A DNA stretch of 64,000 bases from Streptomyces panaciradicis (GCF_023516615.1 NZ_JAMGBF010000017.1:79706-143705); one strand, 5' to 3'; shown: positions 25,932-35,684, numbered from the stretch's first letter. Notes: generated by a model from the sequence alone, not told the origin. Translations and numbers: made by a program.

Positions 25932-27398
25932 TCAGCCCTTGAGCGAGGCCATCCAGGCCTCGACCTCGTCGGAGCGGCGCGGCAGCCCGTCCGACAGGTT
26001 CCGGTTGCCGTGCTCGGTCACCAGGATGTCGTCCTCGATGCGCACGCCGATGCCGCGGTACTCCTCCGGCACCGTCAGGTCGTCGGCCTGGAAGTACAGC
26101 CCGGGCTCGACGGTCAGGCACATCCCGGGCTCCAGCGTCCCGTCGACGTAGGTCTCCTGGCGCGCTGCGGCGCAGTCGTGCACGTCCATGCCGAGCATGT
26201 GCCCGGTGCCGTGCAGCGTCCAGCGCCGCTGCAGCCCGAGCTCCAGCACCCGCTCCACGGGCCCCTCGACCAGCCCCCACTCCACGAGCTTCTCGGTGAG
26301 CACGTGCTGCGCGGCGTCGTGGAAGTCGCGGTACTTGGCGCCCGGCCGCACCGCCGCGATACCGGCCTCCTGGGCCTCGTACACGGCGTCGTAGATCTTC
26401 TTCTGGATCTCGGTGAACCGGCCGCTCACCGGGAGCGTGCGCGTGACGTCTGCGGTGTAGTACGTGTGCGTCTCGACGCCCGCGTCGAGCAGCAGCAGGT
26501 CGCCGGAGCGGACCGGGCCGTCGTTGCGCACCCAGTGCAGCGTGCACGCGTGCGGGCCGGCGGCGGCGATGGTGCCGTAGCCGACGTCGTTGCCCTCGAC
26601 GCGCGCGCGGAGGAAGAAGGTGCCCTCGATGTAGCGCTCGGAGGTCGCCTCGGCCTTGTCGAGGACCTTCACGACGTCCTCGAAGCCGCGCACGGTCGAG
26701 TCGACGGCCTTCTGCAGCTCGCCGACCTCGAAGTCGTCCTTGACCAGGCGAGCCTCGGAGAGGAAGACCCGCAGCTCCTCGTCCCGCTCGGCGGTGACCT
26801 TGTCGGTCAGGGCCGCCTCGATCCCGGCGTCGTAGCCGCGCACGACCCGCACCGGGCCGGTCGCCTCGCGCAGCTTGTCGGCGAGCTCGCGCACGTCGGA
26901 GGCCGGGATGCCGTACAGCGTCGACGCCTCGGTGAGCGAGTGGCGCCGGCCCACCCACAGTTCGCCCTGCCCGGAGAGCCAGAACTCGCCGTTCTCCCGG
27001 TCCGAGCGCGGCAGGAGGTAGATCGTCTCCTTGTGGCCGTCGCCGGTGGGCTCCAGGACGAGCACGCCGTCCTCGGTCTGGTTGCCGGTGAGGTAGGCGT
27101 ACTCGACGGAGGCCCGGAAGGGGTAGTCCGTGTCGTTCGAGCGGGTCTTGAGGTTGCCCGCGGGGATCACCAGGCGCTCACCGGGGAAGCGCGCCGACAG
27201 CGCGGCGCGCCGCGCGGCGGTCTCGGCGGCCTGGGCGATCGGCTCCAGGCCGCGCAGTTCCGTGTCGGCCCAGCCGGACTTCATGTTCTCGGCCAGCTCG
27301 TCGGACACGCCCGGGTACAGGCCGTTCTTGCGCTGCTTGATCGGCTCTTCAGACTCAGTCTCCGGGGTCTCCGGGGTGAGCTCGTCCGCCACGGTCAT
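25932..27398 (-). CDS. pepP: Xaa-Pro aminopeptidase (aminopeptidase P)
   Basis: 488 residues, M24B family. It removes N-terminal residues before proline. The N-terminal domain is about 60-210. Metal ligands are in LLLLDAGVETHTYYTADVTR (two Asp), GTGHMLGMDVHD (His), LTVEPGLYF (Glu) and VRIEDDILVTEHG (Glu). The first 40 residues are acidic and variable. It is a paralogue of the M24 protein at 8601. Located upstream of the MocR gene on the same strand, 80 bp apart. Confidence 0.93.
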   Translation of the reverse strand: MTVADELTPETPETESEEPIKQRKNGLYPGVSDELAENMKSGWADTELRGLEPIAQAAETAARRAALSARFPGERLVIPAGNLKTRSNDTDYPFRASVEYAYLTGNQTEDGVLVLEPTGDGHKETIYLLPRSDRENGEFWLSGQGELWVGRRHSLTEASTLYGIPASDVRELADKLREATGPVRVVRGYDAGIEAALTDKVTAERDEELRVFLSEARLVKDDFEVGELQKAVDSTVRGFEDVVKVLDKAEATSERYIEGTFFLRARVEGNDVGYGTIAAAGPHACTLHWVRNDGPVRSGDLLLLDAGVETHTYYTADVTRTLPVSGRFTEIQKKIYDAVYEAQEAGIAAVRPGAKYRDFHDAAQHVLTEKLVEWGLVEGPVERVLELGLQRRWTLHGTGHMLGMDVHDCAAARQETYVDGTLEPGMCLTVEPGLYFQADDLTVPEEYRGIGVRIEDDILVTEHGNRNLSDGLPRRSDEVEAWMASLKG

Positions 27399-27514
27399 CC
27401 TCCTTGTTACGGCACTGGACCCCCTCCATCGTACGGTCGTGCGGAAGGGGGCTCAGGGGCGAAGGACCTGTTACCGATGGCAGCGGCGCGCGTGTGGGAG
27501 CACGCGCCCCCGGC

Positions 27515-29026
27515 TCACTCGAAGCGCGCCGCCAGCAGGACGACGTCCTCCTCGCTCTCGGCGGCGTCGAGGCCGTCCGGCAGGACGGTGCGCAGCACGT
27601 GGTCGGCGATCGCGTCCGGGTCGTTCCGCAGCGCCCTGGGCACACCCGCGGCCGCCGCGTGCAGCCGGGCGAAGGCGCGGTCGGTGGGGTCGCCGGTGCG
27701 GTGCAGCAGGCCGTCGGTGTAGAGCAGCACCGTCTCGCCCGGCTCGGTCTGGAACTCCACGCTGGGCGCCTCCCAGCAGGCGAGCATGCCGAGCGGCGCG
27801 GACACCGACGTCTCGACGAACTCGGTGCGCCGCTCGCCGACCAGCAGCGGCGGGCAGTGCCCGGCGCCGGCCAGCGTGATCTTGCGCAGGGCGGGCTCGC
27901 AGTAGGCGAACAGGGCGGTGGCGGAGCGGGCCGGCTCGGTCAGGCGCAGCAGCAGTTCCAGGTCGGACAGGACGGCGACGGGGTCCTCGCCCTCCATCAC
28001 GGCGTACGCGCGCAGGGAGGCGCGCAGCCGCCCCATCGCGGCGACCGCGCTCGGGCCGGAACCGGTGACCGAGCCGACGGCGAGCCCGAGGGCCGCGTCG
28101 GGCAACGGCAGCGCGTCGTACCAGTCGCCGCCCCCGCGCGGTCCGGTGCGGTGCCGGGCGGCGAGCTGGACGCCGGCGACGCGGGGGAGCCGGGACGGCA
28201 GCAGCTCCTCGGCCATCGTCGCCATGCACGCGCGCGTGCGCTCCACCTCCACCAGCCGGGCCAGGTGCTCGCTCGCGTACCGGGTGTACAGCCCCACCAG
28301 GTGCCGCTGCCGCTCGGCCGGCTCCGCGGGCTCGTCGTACAGCCACACGGCGGCGCCGACGCGGCCCATGTGCTCGGCGGTCAGCGGGAGGGCGTAGCAC
28401 GCGGCGTAGCCGAGGCGGGCGGCCACCTCGCGGTGGCGGGGGTCGAGGCCGTCCTCGGCGAGCAGGTCGGGCTGGGCGATCTCGCCGTCGGCGCCCGGGA
28501 GTCCGTCGAGGATGCGGCCGTACGACATCGCGCTGCGCGGCACGGTCTCGATGTGCCCGAGGTCGGCGCGGGCCAGTCCCAGGCCGATCGTCGTGTCCGG
28601 CCCGAGCCCGTCGCCCGGTTCCAGTACGACGAGACCGCGCCGGGCGCCCACCAGGGCGGCTCCGGCGCGCAGCACTTCGGTCAGGGCCTCGCTCAGCACG
28701 TCCGTGCGGGCCAGGCGTTCGGTGAGTTCGTGCAGTGTCGTGAGGTCCGACACCCAGCCCGCGAGACGGTCCTGGAGCAGTGCTCCCGGTGCGTTCGGCG
28801 GGGGGACCGGTGGGGTACCCGGGGTGGCCGGCGCGGGCGCGACAGTGTGTGCGGGCGAGGGAACCGTTGAATCGATTCCAGCCACTTTCGAAGGGTGAGG
28901 GGCGTTCATGGCGTCCGGCTTTCCGACCGGTGCGTATTGCTCAAAAGCATCGCAAACCCCCATGTCATTCTGCGCCGCTAGCGGTGTCTCCACATGTACA
29001 CGCACTCGTGAGGGGATGTCCAGCAT
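27515..29026 (-). CDS. PP2C-type (SpoIIE) serine phosphatase with GAF domain
   Basis: 503 residues. A Pro/Ala-rich N-terminal linker (40-80) is followed by a GAF domain (about 90-255) and a SpoIIE/PP2C phosphatase domain (about 275-500) with GGGDWYDALPL, AVGSVTGSGPSAVA and LLYTDGLLHRTGDP supplying the metal-binding acidic residues. Such RsbU-like phosphatases activate STAS anti-anti-sigma proteins. ATG 29026 has AGGA close upstream; ATG 28963 and 28909 are in-frame alternatives. The nearest RsbW-type ATPases are at 24024 and 32219; partnership is possible but not shown. Confidence 0.85.
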   Translation of the reverse strand: MLDIPSRVRVHVETPLAAQNDMGVCDAFEQYAPVGKPDAMNAPHPSKVAGIDSTVPSPAHTVAPAPATPGTPPVPPPNAPGALLQDRLAGWVSDLTTLHELTERLARTDVLSEALTEVLRAGAALVGARRGLVVLEPGDGLGPDTTIGLGLARADLGHIETVPRSAMSYGRILDGLPGADGEIAQPDLLAEDGLDPRHREVAARLGYAACYALPLTAEHMGRVGAAVWLYDEPAEPAERQRHLVGLYTRYASEHLARLVEVERTRACMATMAEELLPSRLPRVAGVQLAARHRTGPRGGGDWYDALPLPDAALGLAVGSVTGSGPSAVAAMGRLRASLRAYAVMEGEDPVAVLSDLELLLRLTEPARSATALFAYCEPALRKITLAGAGHCPPLLVGERRTEFVETSVSAPLGMLACWEAPSVEFQTEPGETVLLYTDGLLHRTGDPTDRAFARLHAAAAGVPRALRNDPDAIADHVLRTVLPDGLDAAESEEDVVLLAARFE

Positions 29027-29519
29027 TGTCCTGCGGGGATTCCTGGTGTCCGTGGGTAACTGGAGTAGGGTGTGCTGTTAAGTGAAGTTGGCCTAAAACA
29101 GCCTCGGGTAACGGGGTATTGCGGTCGACTGGGCTTGCTCCACAGAGCGTCACAGCGGTCGTGATGGGTACGTACTCGGAGAAGGCCAGGGGTGGTTGAC
29201 AGCCACCCGGAACCTGGCGACGGAACCGGGCGTCCTATCCACCGACGACCGTGCCCCATCCTCCCGTGGTGGAGGCGAAGAGAAATACGCGGAACGGCAA
29301 AACGCCAGACTTCGCCACCCCCCGCCAGGCCCATGCTTTTGATAGACGCTATGGGTGGCGAGGCTGCCGCGGAAGCAGCCAATGCTCGGCCCATAGGGGT
29401 TCCCCTTGCCTCCGGCAGGGGTGTGATGCGCCAACAGGTACGCACAGTGAAGTGATCGACACATGGTGTGATGTGGCCCACGGTGTTGCCAGCGGTGCAA
29501 CGGAAAGGAACGAGCGCTC
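29027..29519. other. Divergent intergenic region (493 bp), no gene seen
   Basis: Separates the PP2C gene (leftward) from the prim-pol-like gene (rightward). Open frames crossing it have codon use unlike the genome and no start signals. It contains an imperfect hairpin around GGGGTTCCCCTTGCCTCCGG (29396-29415) continuing into CAGGGG, perhaps part of a 5' leader, and several short GGGTA motifs at 29055-29125 that could be promoter elements. No known riboswitch is recognised. Confidence 0.5.
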
Positions 29520-30185
29520 ATGCGCGAGATCCTCGGAAGGCGACGCAGGCTCCTGTCCCAGCGCAGCGACGGAAGGCCTGAGTTGATCAGCGCGGCCCTG
29601 ACCTGCGCGACGGAATGGCAGTGGCCCGTACTCCCGGGCGTGGCACCGGACCCGCAGGCGCGTTCCCGCTGCGCCTGCCCGGACCCGGAGTGCACGGTGC
29701 CCGGCGCGCACCCCTTCGACCCCGCCGTCCTCGCGGCCACCACCGACCCGCGCATGGTGCGCTGGTGGTGGACCAACCGGCCCGCCGCGCCGATCATCCT
29801 GGCCACCGGCGGCAAGGCGCCCTGCGCGGTCAGCCTGCCGGCCCTGGCCGCCGCGCACACCCTCGCCGCCCTGGACCGCATGGGCATGCGCCTCGGCCCG
29901 GTCGTGGCCTCGCCCAGCCGCTGGGCGATCCTCGTGAAGCCGTACACCCTGGAGCAGTTGGGCGAACTGCTCTACGCCAAGGACTGCGTCCCCGGCTCGC
30001 TGCGGTTCCACGGCGAGGGCGGCTACCTGGCCCTGCCCCCGACGGAGACCGGCGAGGGCGCCATCCGCTGGGAGCGCGCCCCGCTCCCCGGTTCCGCCTC
30101 CCCCTGGGTCCCCGACGTCGAGCCGGTCGCCGACGCCGCGGTCGAGGTCCTCACTCGTACGGGTGTGAGCGCGCCCGAGTTGTAG
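29520..30185 (+). CDS. Prim-pol-like (bifunctional DNA primase/polymerase N-terminal) protein lacking the catalytic acids
   Basis: 221 residues. It resembles the N-terminal prim-pol domain: TCATEWQWPVLPG, TTDPRMVRWWW and NRPAAPIILATG follow the family pattern. At the place where active members carry the metal-binding VLDVD motif it reads APCAVSLPA, so the catalytic aspartates seem to be missing. A short Cys cluster CACPDPECTVPGAHPF may bind zinc. Catalysis is doubtful; a DNA-binding or regulatory role is possible. GGAA precedes the ATG. The second, catalytically complete member of the family is at 39359-40228. Confidence 0.75.
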   Translation: MREILGRRRRLLSQRSDGRPELISAALTCATEWQWPVLPGVAPDPQARSRCACPDPECTVPGAHPFDPAVLAATTDPRMVRWWWTNRPAAPIILATGGKAPCAVSLPALAAAHTLAALDRMGMRLGPVVASPSRWAILVKPYTLEQLGELLYAKDCVPGSLRFHGEGGYLALPPTETGEGAIRWERAPLPGSASPWVPDVEPVADAAVEVLTRTGVSAPEL

Positions 30186-30241
30186 GGGTGTCCGGCGCGC
30201 GCGGGGCGGCACGCGCGCGCATGGTCGTTATCTTCCGCCTT

Positions 30242-30862
30242 ATGCCGCGTCATTCCCGGGGGCACATCACCCCCCAGCCGCTCCGCAGCGGGCGAGACCC
30301 CCGAAGGATCCGCCTGCTCGCCCTCGCGGGCGTCGTGGTGGCGGCGGTCGTGCTGCCGCTGGCCGTGGCGTCGGCGGGGCCGGCGGGCGACCAGGGCAGT
30401 GCCGTCGTACGGGCCCCCGCGCGCCGGCCCGTCCAGTCCTCCCCGCCCCCCGGTGACGCCAAGGCGCCCTCCGCCGAACCCTCCGGCTCACCCCTGCTGC
30501 TCGGTCTGGGCCTGGCCACCGCCGCCCGCTGCGGCCCCTCCCTCACCTCGCCGGACGGCATCGAGGCACAGACGTGCGTGCTCACGCAGGGCGACGACAC
30601 CTGGGCGCGCGCCTACTACCGCAACACCACCGGCGACGCCCTGGACGCCGTACTGAGTCTGATGGGGCCGGGCGGGCGCACGGTGCAGACGAACTGCGCG
30701 GTGGGCGCCGAGGACGAGCCGGGGATGTGCGAGACGCCCCGGGAGCGGACCCGGGGGACGCCGGACGCCTACACGGCGGTGGCGGAGTTCGCGGCGAAGG
30801 GTGCCGACGGGCCGCTGCTGTTGCGCTCGGGAAGCAACTCCGAGCCCCGTCCGGGCAGTTGA
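30242..30862 (+). CDS. Secreted or membrane-anchored hypothetical protein
   Basis: 206 residues. One hydrophobic segment (LLALAGVVVAAVVLPLAVAS, about residues 23-42) follows a basic N-terminus, then a Pro/Ser-rich linker and a C-terminal domain with Cys residues in RCGPSLTSP, EAQTCVL, QTNCAVG and GMCETP. These could form two disulphides outside the cell. ATG 30242 is chosen; ATG 30221 is in frame but adds only seven residues. No family recognised. Confidence 0.7.
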   Translation: MPRHSRGHITPQPLRSGRDPRRIRLLALAGVVVAAVVLPLAVASAGPAGDQGSAVVRAPARRPVQSSPPPGDAKAPSAEPSGSPLLLGLGLATAARCGPSLTSPDGIEAQTCVLTQGDDTWARAYYRNTTGDALDAVLSLMGPGGRTVQTNCAVGAEDEPGMCETPRERTRGTPDAYTAVAEFAAKGADGPLLLRSGSNSEPRPGS

Positions 30863-30904
30863 CGGACGAGGGCATTCCGTGAGCGAGCCGCGGGCATGAA
30901 AAGA

Positions 30905-30942
30905 CCCGGTTGCTGGCGACGGGGGATGCACCAGCAACCGGG
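30905..30942. terminator. Strong inverted repeat downstream of secreted protein gene
   Basis: CCCGGTTGCTGG (30905-30916) and CCAGCAACCGGG (30931-30942) form a perfect 12-bp stem with a 14-nt loop. It lies between convergent genes (30242-30862 and 31107-32096) and probably terminates one or both. Confidence 0.8.
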
Positions 30943-31106
30943 CTACTGGAACGGTAACAAGAGATCGGCGGTTCGCAAATTCGATCCGGGCTTTCCGGTC
31001 ACGTATTTCCGTGTTCCTGACGGGACTTGCGAGCGGAGCCACCGCCTGCGGACGAGCCGGCTCGGCTGACCGGTCGGTCAGCCGGGGCCGGTCCCGTCAC
31101 GGCTCG

Positions 31107-32096
31107 TCAACTGAGCGTGACCTGCCGGTTGGTGAGACCGCCGCGCGCGCGACGCTCGTCGGCGGTCAGCGGCGCGTCCGAGGCGAGGGCACCGGCGAGC
31201 CGCTCGGCGAACTCGGCGGCCGGCTTCTCGATGTCCTCCGCCGTGACCTCGCTCGGCAGGTCCCAGACCGGCACGATGAGCCCGTGAGCCCGGAAGGAAC
31301 CCACGAGGCGGGTGCCCTCACCGAGGGACGAGCGGCCCGCCGCGTGCAGCCGCGCGAGGGCGTCCAGAAGCCGCTCCTCCGGATGCGGCATGACCCAGCG
31401 CAGGTGGTTCTTGTCCGGCGTGCGGCACCAGTACGCCGCGTCCACGCCGGTCAGCTTCACGGTCGGGATCGCCGCGGCGTTGGCCCGCTCCAGGGAGGCG
31501 GCCACCTCCGGCGTCGTGTTCTCCGCGTCCGGCACCCAGAACTCGAAGCCCTCGTGCACAACTGGCTCGAACGCGCCTTCGGGGTCCAGCAGGTCCTGCA
31601 GCCGCGGGCCCTCGGCGGGGGCGCGCCGGCCCTCGACCGGTGTGCCCGGCTCCGCGGCCAGCGCGCGCTGGAGGGTGTCGGCGAGGTCGCGGCTGATGTC
31701 GCCCGACGCCGTGTCGTTCTGCAATCCGAGCAGCACCGAGCCGTCGTCGCGGCGCAGCGCCGGCCAGGCCATCGGCAGCACGGTGGCGAGCGTGACCGAC
31801 GGGACGCCCTCGGGCAGGCCGTCCTTCAGGGGCAGCTCGACCGTGGCCGCGGGCACCAGCTCGCGCAGCGCCACCCAGTCGCACTCCCCGGGCAGGCCCT
31901 CGAAGGGGCGCCGCACCAGCTCGGTCACCGCCTGCGCGGCGGCCCGTCCGTGGCAGGCCTTGTAACGGCGGCCGCTGCCGCAGGGGCAGGGCTCGCGCGC
32001 GCCGACGACCGGAACGTCCCCGTCAGCGACACCGGCGCGGACTGTGCCGGTGCTCTGGGGCTGCTTGGCCTTCGTTGGGGGTCGCTTCTTGGCCAT
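31107..32096 (-). CDS. SEC-C motif protein of the DUF5926 type
   Basis: 329 residues. Begins MAKKRPPTKAKQPQS and soon after has a SEC-C zinc motif EPCPCGSGRRYKACHG (about 35-50), as at the C-terminus of SecA, where it binds zinc and SecB or ribosomes. The rest is a conserved actinobacterial domain of unknown function. The gene is monocistronic, opposite to its neighbours. Association with SecA or ribosomes would be inference from the zinc motif only. Confidence 0.85.
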   Translation of the reverse strand: MAKKRPPTKAKQPQSTGTVRAGVADGDVPVVGAREPCPCGSGRRYKACHGRAAAQAVTELVRRPFEGLPGECDWVALRELVPAATVELPLKDGLPEGVPSVTLATVLPMAWPALRRDDGSVLLGLQNDTASGDISRDLADTLQRALAAEPGTPVEGRRAPAEGPRLQDLLDPEGAFEPVVHEGFEFWVPDAENTTPEVAASLERANAAAIPTVKLTGVDAAYWCRTPDKNHLRWVMPHPEERLLDALARLHAAGRSSLGEGTRLVGSFRAHGLIVPVWDLPSEVTAEDIEKPAAEFAERLAGALASDAPLTADERRARGGLTNRQVTLS

Positions 32097-32218
32097 CGTG
32101 GGTGTCTCCCGGTTACGGCTCGTCTCGTACGGCGGGAGCCTAGCCGTTCACGCCATGCAGGACGGGACCCTGTGGACGAGCACGCCGGGCCCGGGCGGCG
32201 CTGCCCGGCGCCGGCGCG

Positions 32219-32779
32219 CTAGTCCAGGTCGTCGAACGCGTCCGCGAAGTCCAGGCTCGGCATCGCCGGGATCCGGGACACCGTCGGCGCGGTGACGCGC
32301 GTAGCGAAGTCGTCGCGGCGGTGCCCGGCATCGGGATCATGGACGTCCTCGTGGACCACGACCCAGACGGTGACCTCGCCGCGGGCGTCGTCGCGGACGC
32401 CCCAGTCGTCGGCCAGCGCGGTGATGATGTTCAGGCCGCGTCCGCCGTGCGCGGTGACCGAGGGGGTGGCCGGAGCCGGGCGGGTCGGTCCGCCACCGTC
32501 CGTGACCTCCACCGTGAGCCGGCCGCCGCGGTCGACGCGCCAGGCCGCGCGGACGTCACCGTCCCCGGCCAGGGCGTCGCCCAGGGGCCGACCGTGTTTG
32601 CACGCATTGCTCAAGAGTTCGGAAAGAATCAGAACGGCATCGTCGATGACCGCCTCCGAGACGCCGCCGCTGCGCAGTTGCTCGCGCATACGGTGTCTCG
32701 CCTCCCCCACGCCCGCAGGGCCATGGGGTACGGCCATGCTCGACGACGTGGGCACCTCCTGTGCCACCACCAACGCCAC
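32219..32779 (-). CDS. RsbW-like ATP-binding protein (anti-sigma-type HATPase), second copy
   Basis: 186 residues with N-box LILSELLSNACKHG, G1 VTDGGGP and G2 HGGRGLNII of the GHKL fold. The GTG at 32779 is chosen because AAAGGAGGT ends 7 nt before it, one of the strongest ribosome binding sites in the window; the frame is open 29 codons further upstream but that part looks unrelated. A C-terminal tail of about 35 residues is acidic. Paralogue of 24024-24470. Its partner sigma factor is not in the window. Confidence 0.85.
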   Translation of the reverse strand: MALVVAQEVPTSSSMAVPHGPAGVGEARHRMREQLRSGGVSEAVIDDAVLILSELLSNACKHGRPLGDALAGDGDVRAAWRVDRGGRLTVEVTDGGGPTRPAPATPSVTAHGGRGLNIITALADDWGVRDDARGEVTVWVVVHEDVHDPDAGHRRDDFATRVTAPTVSRIPAMPSLDFADAFDDLD

Positions 32780-33012
32780 CCCCGAGACCTCCTTTGCCCC
32801 ACGCCACGGTGTGGATGCCCCATTGGCCTGTACCGGAAACCGGCCAATGCACGCGCGGTGACGCATTCGAAACGATCGAATACGGAACGAACGCGCCGGA
32901 GCACTCCCTGTAGTCGTGTGGCTGGTTTTCGACGGTGTCCGGAAACGGAGGATGGTGCCAAAGGGGTGGAAGGGTCAAGAGTTCTTCACAGGTCTTTACC
33001 AGTGACACACCG

Positions 33013-33840
33013 TCAACGGTCGAGCCGGCGCAGCACCGCGCGCGGCCGGTTGGTGATGATGGCGTCGACGCCCAGCTCCACGCAGAGGTCGACGTCCTCC
33101 GGCTCGTTCACCGTCCAGACGTGCACCTGGTGGCCGTTCCGCTTCAGCCGCTCGACGTACGACGGCTGGTTGCGCAGGATGCGGATGGAGGGGCCCGCGA
33201 TCCGGACACCCGCCGGAAGCCGTCCGTCGCGCAGTCGCGGCGAGACGAACTGCAGCAGATAGACCGTCGGCAGGGTCGGCGACGCGGCACGCACGCGGTG
33301 CAGCGAGCGCGCCGAGAAGCTCATCACGCGCACCGGGGAGTCGGCGGCGGACGCGGGGGCGTCCAGGCCGAACCGCTTCAGGAGCACCAGCAGGCGCTCC
33401 TCCACCTGTCCGGCCCAGCGCGTCGGATGCTTCGTCTCGATGGCCAGCTCCACGCGCCGCCCCGCGTCCGCGACCAGCTCCAGCAGCCGCTCCAGGGTGA
33501 GCACGGAGGTGTGCTCGGGGCCCTCGGGGAGGTACTCCCAGTCCGGTTCCTCGTCGCGCGTGCGGAAGAACTCGCGCGTTCTGCGGGAGCCGAAGTCCAG
33601 GGTGGCGAGGTCGGCGAGCTCCAGCGCCGAGACCGCGCCGCGGCCGTTGGAGGTGCGGTTGACGCGGCGGTCGTGGACGCAGACGAGATGCCCGTCGGCC
33701 GTCAGGCGCACATCGCATTCGAGGGCGTCCGCACCGTCCTCGATCGCCTTCTTGTACGCGGCCAGGGTGTGTTCCGGGGCCTCCTCGGAGGCTCCTCGGT
33801 GGGCGACGACCTTGATCGTGTGCTGCCGTGCGTGGGTCAC
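33013..33840 (-). CDS. Glycerophosphodiester phosphodiesterase
   Basis: 275 residues, GDPD TIM barrel. Catalytic His and acidic residues lie in VVAHRGASEEAPEHTLAAY and ALECDVRLTADGHLVCVHD (two His, Glu, Asp). C-terminal VHVWTVNEPEDV and GVDAIITNRP are typical. It hydrolyses glycerophosphodiesters to glycerol 3-phosphate and an alcohol. No signal peptide, so it is cytoplasmic. GTG 33840; the only upstream ATG is followed by an in-frame stop. Confidence 0.92.
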   Translation of the reverse strand: MTHARQHTIKVVAHRGASEEAPEHTLAAYKKAIEDGADALECDVRLTADGHLVCVHDRRVNRTSNGRGAVSALELADLATLDFGSRRTREFFRTRDEEPDWEYLPEGPEHTSVLTLERLLELVADAGRRVELAIETKHPTRWAGQVEERLLVLLKRFGLDAPASAADSPVRVMSFSARSLHRVRAASPTLPTVYLLQFVSPRLRDGRLPAGVRIAGPSIRILRNQPSYVERLKRNGHQVHVWTVNEPEDVDLCVELGVDAIITNRPRAVLRRLDR

Positions 33841-34096
33841 CGCGTCATGGTGCCACCGCACGGGGGTAGTCGTGCGATCGGAGGAGCAGAGATTGCGTCC
33901 CTTTTGCGCATCATGGCCTATATAAAGAATGGCCGCGGACCCACAGGCACCGCTTATGGTGCCCTGACGGCTCATGGGAAAAGCTGACGGCATACAAAAG
34001 GACATGCACAGCTGCAGCGCGCCGGACCGTCGACAACGAGAACGGGCGTGACCGAGTGCGACCGAGAAGAACAGCCGTGGATCGAGGAGAGAAGCT

Positions 34097-35578
34097 GTGA
34101 GCACCGAGAACGAGGGCACCGCGGTACCCCCGGCCCCGTCTGCACCCCCTGTGCCGGTGGACGCTCCCGCTCCCTCGGCACCTGCCACCCCCGAGGGGAG
34201 CGACCACCGTACGGCCCCGCTCCCGCCGGTGCCCCCGAGCGCCCCCGGCGCCCCGGAACAGCACCCGGTGCACGCGGGCCACGCCCCCGTGTACGCCTCG
34301 GCGGGCTCCGGCGGTGCCCAGCAGGGCTCCGGGGGATCGGCTCCGGACAGCTCCTGGCCGCCCCCGCCGCCCGCGACCCCCTCGTACTCGGACGGCGGCA
34401 GCGGCCACAACTCCGGCTGGGGCTCCTCGTACCAGCCGCAGCCCTCACCGAAGCCCAAGTCCGGCCGCGGCGGACTCGTCGCCGCGATCCTGGTGGCCGC
34501 GCTGGTCGCCGGCGGACTGGGCGGCGGCCTCGGATACACGCTGGCCAAGAACAACGACGACAACACCGGCTCCACCACCGTCTCCGCCTCCACCAGCGGC
34601 GGCGCGGTGAAGCGGGACGCCGGCACGGTCGCGGGCGTGGCCGCCCGGGCGCTGCCCAGCACGGTCACCATCGAGGCCGAGTCCAACAGCGGCCAGGGCG
34701 GCACCGGAACGGGCTTCGTCTTCGACACCCAGGGCCACATCGTCACCAACAACCACGTCGTCGCGGACGCCCTCGACGGCGGCAAGCTGACGGCGACCTT
34801 CCCGAACGGCAAGAAGTACAACGCCGAGGTCGTCGGCCACGCGCAGGGTTACGACGTCGCGGTCATCAAGCTCAAGAACCCGCCGTCCGACCTCAAGCCC
34901 CTGACGCTGGGCGACTCCGACCGGGTGGCCGTCGGCGACTCCACGATCGCCATCGGCGCGCCCTTCGGCCTGTCCAACACGGTGACGACCGGCATCATCA
35001 GCGCCAAGAACCGCCCCGTCGCCTCCAGCGACGGCACCGGCTCCAACGCCTCCTACATGAGCGCCCTGCAGACGGACGCCTCGATCAACCCGGGCAACTC
35101 CGGCGGCCCGCTGCTGGACGCCCAGGGCAACGTCATCGGCATCAACTCGGCCATCCAGTCCACCGGCAGCGGGGGCCTCGGCGGCTCCAGCCAGTCCGGC
35201 TCGATCGGCCTCGGCTTCGCCATCCCGATCAACCAGGCCAAGTACGTCGCCCAGCAGCTGATCAAGACCGGCAAGCCGGTGTACGCCAAGATCGGTGCCT
35301 CCGTCTCCCTGGAGGACTCCACCAACGGCGCGAAGATCACCGAGTCGGGCGCCGGAGGCTCCTCCTCGGTGGAGTCCGGCGGCCCCGCCGCCAAGGCCGG
35401 CCTCAAGCCGGGCGACGTCATCGTCAAGCTGGACGACAGGGTGATCGACTCCGGCCCCACCCTGATCGGCGAGATCTGGACCCACAAGCCGGGCGACACG
35501 GTCACCATCACCTACGAGCGGGGCGGCAAGTCCCACACGGTCCAGCTCACCCTGGGCTCCCGCACGGGCGACAGCTGA
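34097..35578 (+). CDS. HtrA/DegP-type membrane-anchored serine protease
   Basis: 493 residues. A Pro-rich cytoplasmic tail of about 120 residues precedes a membrane helix (127-149). The trypsin-like domain has the triad His220 (TNNHVV), Asp253 (GYDVAVI) and Ser335 (NPGNSGGP). A C-terminal PDZ domain (about 395-485) contains KAGLKPGDVIVKLDD. It degrades or refolds damaged proteins outside the membrane. GTG start with GAGGAGA 7 nt upstream. Many Streptomyces htrA genes are controlled by CssRS or CseBC-type systems; none is adjacent. Confidence 0.94.
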   Translation: MSTENEGTAVPPAPSAPPVPVDAPAPSAPATPEGSDHRTAPLPPVPPSAPGAPEQHPVHAGHAPVYASAGSGGAQQGSGGSAPDSSWPPPPPATPSYSDGGSGHNSGWGSSYQPQPSPKPKSGRGGLVAAILVAALVAGGLGGGLGYTLAKNNDDNTGSTTVSASTSGGAVKRDAGTVAGVAARALPSTVTIEAESNSGQGGTGTGFVFDTQGHIVTNNHVVADALDGGKLTATFPNGKKYNAEVVGHAQGYDVAVIKLKNPPSDLKPLTLGDSDRVAVGDSTIAIGAPFGLSNTVTTGIISAKNRPVASSDGTGSNASYMSALQTDASINPGNSGGPLLDAQGNVIGINSAIQSTGSGGLGGSSQSGSIGLGFAIPINQAKYVAQQLIKTGKPVYAKIGASVSLEDSTNGAKITESGAGGSSSVESGGPAAKAGLKPGDVIVKLDDRVIDSGPTLIGEIWTHKPGDTVTITYERGGKSHTVQLTLGSRTGDS

Positions 35579-35684
35579 CCCACCGGCCCGCGCGCGTACC
35601 TCCCGGGTTCGCGACATCTGCCCCACGCGCGCGCGTGCCAACCCGTTACTCTTGTCCCCGCGCCGCCGATCACCGGCGACGCGG

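Noticed and set aside
29520..30185. Phage or plasmid origin near the prim-pol-like genes (29520 and 39359)
   Set aside because: No integrase, portal, terminase, rep or partition gene is nearby, and flanking genes are core metabolism.
32867..32900. LexA-like box near TTCGAAACGATCGAA
   Set aside because: Half-sites have wrong length and spacing for the actinobacterial SOS consensus.
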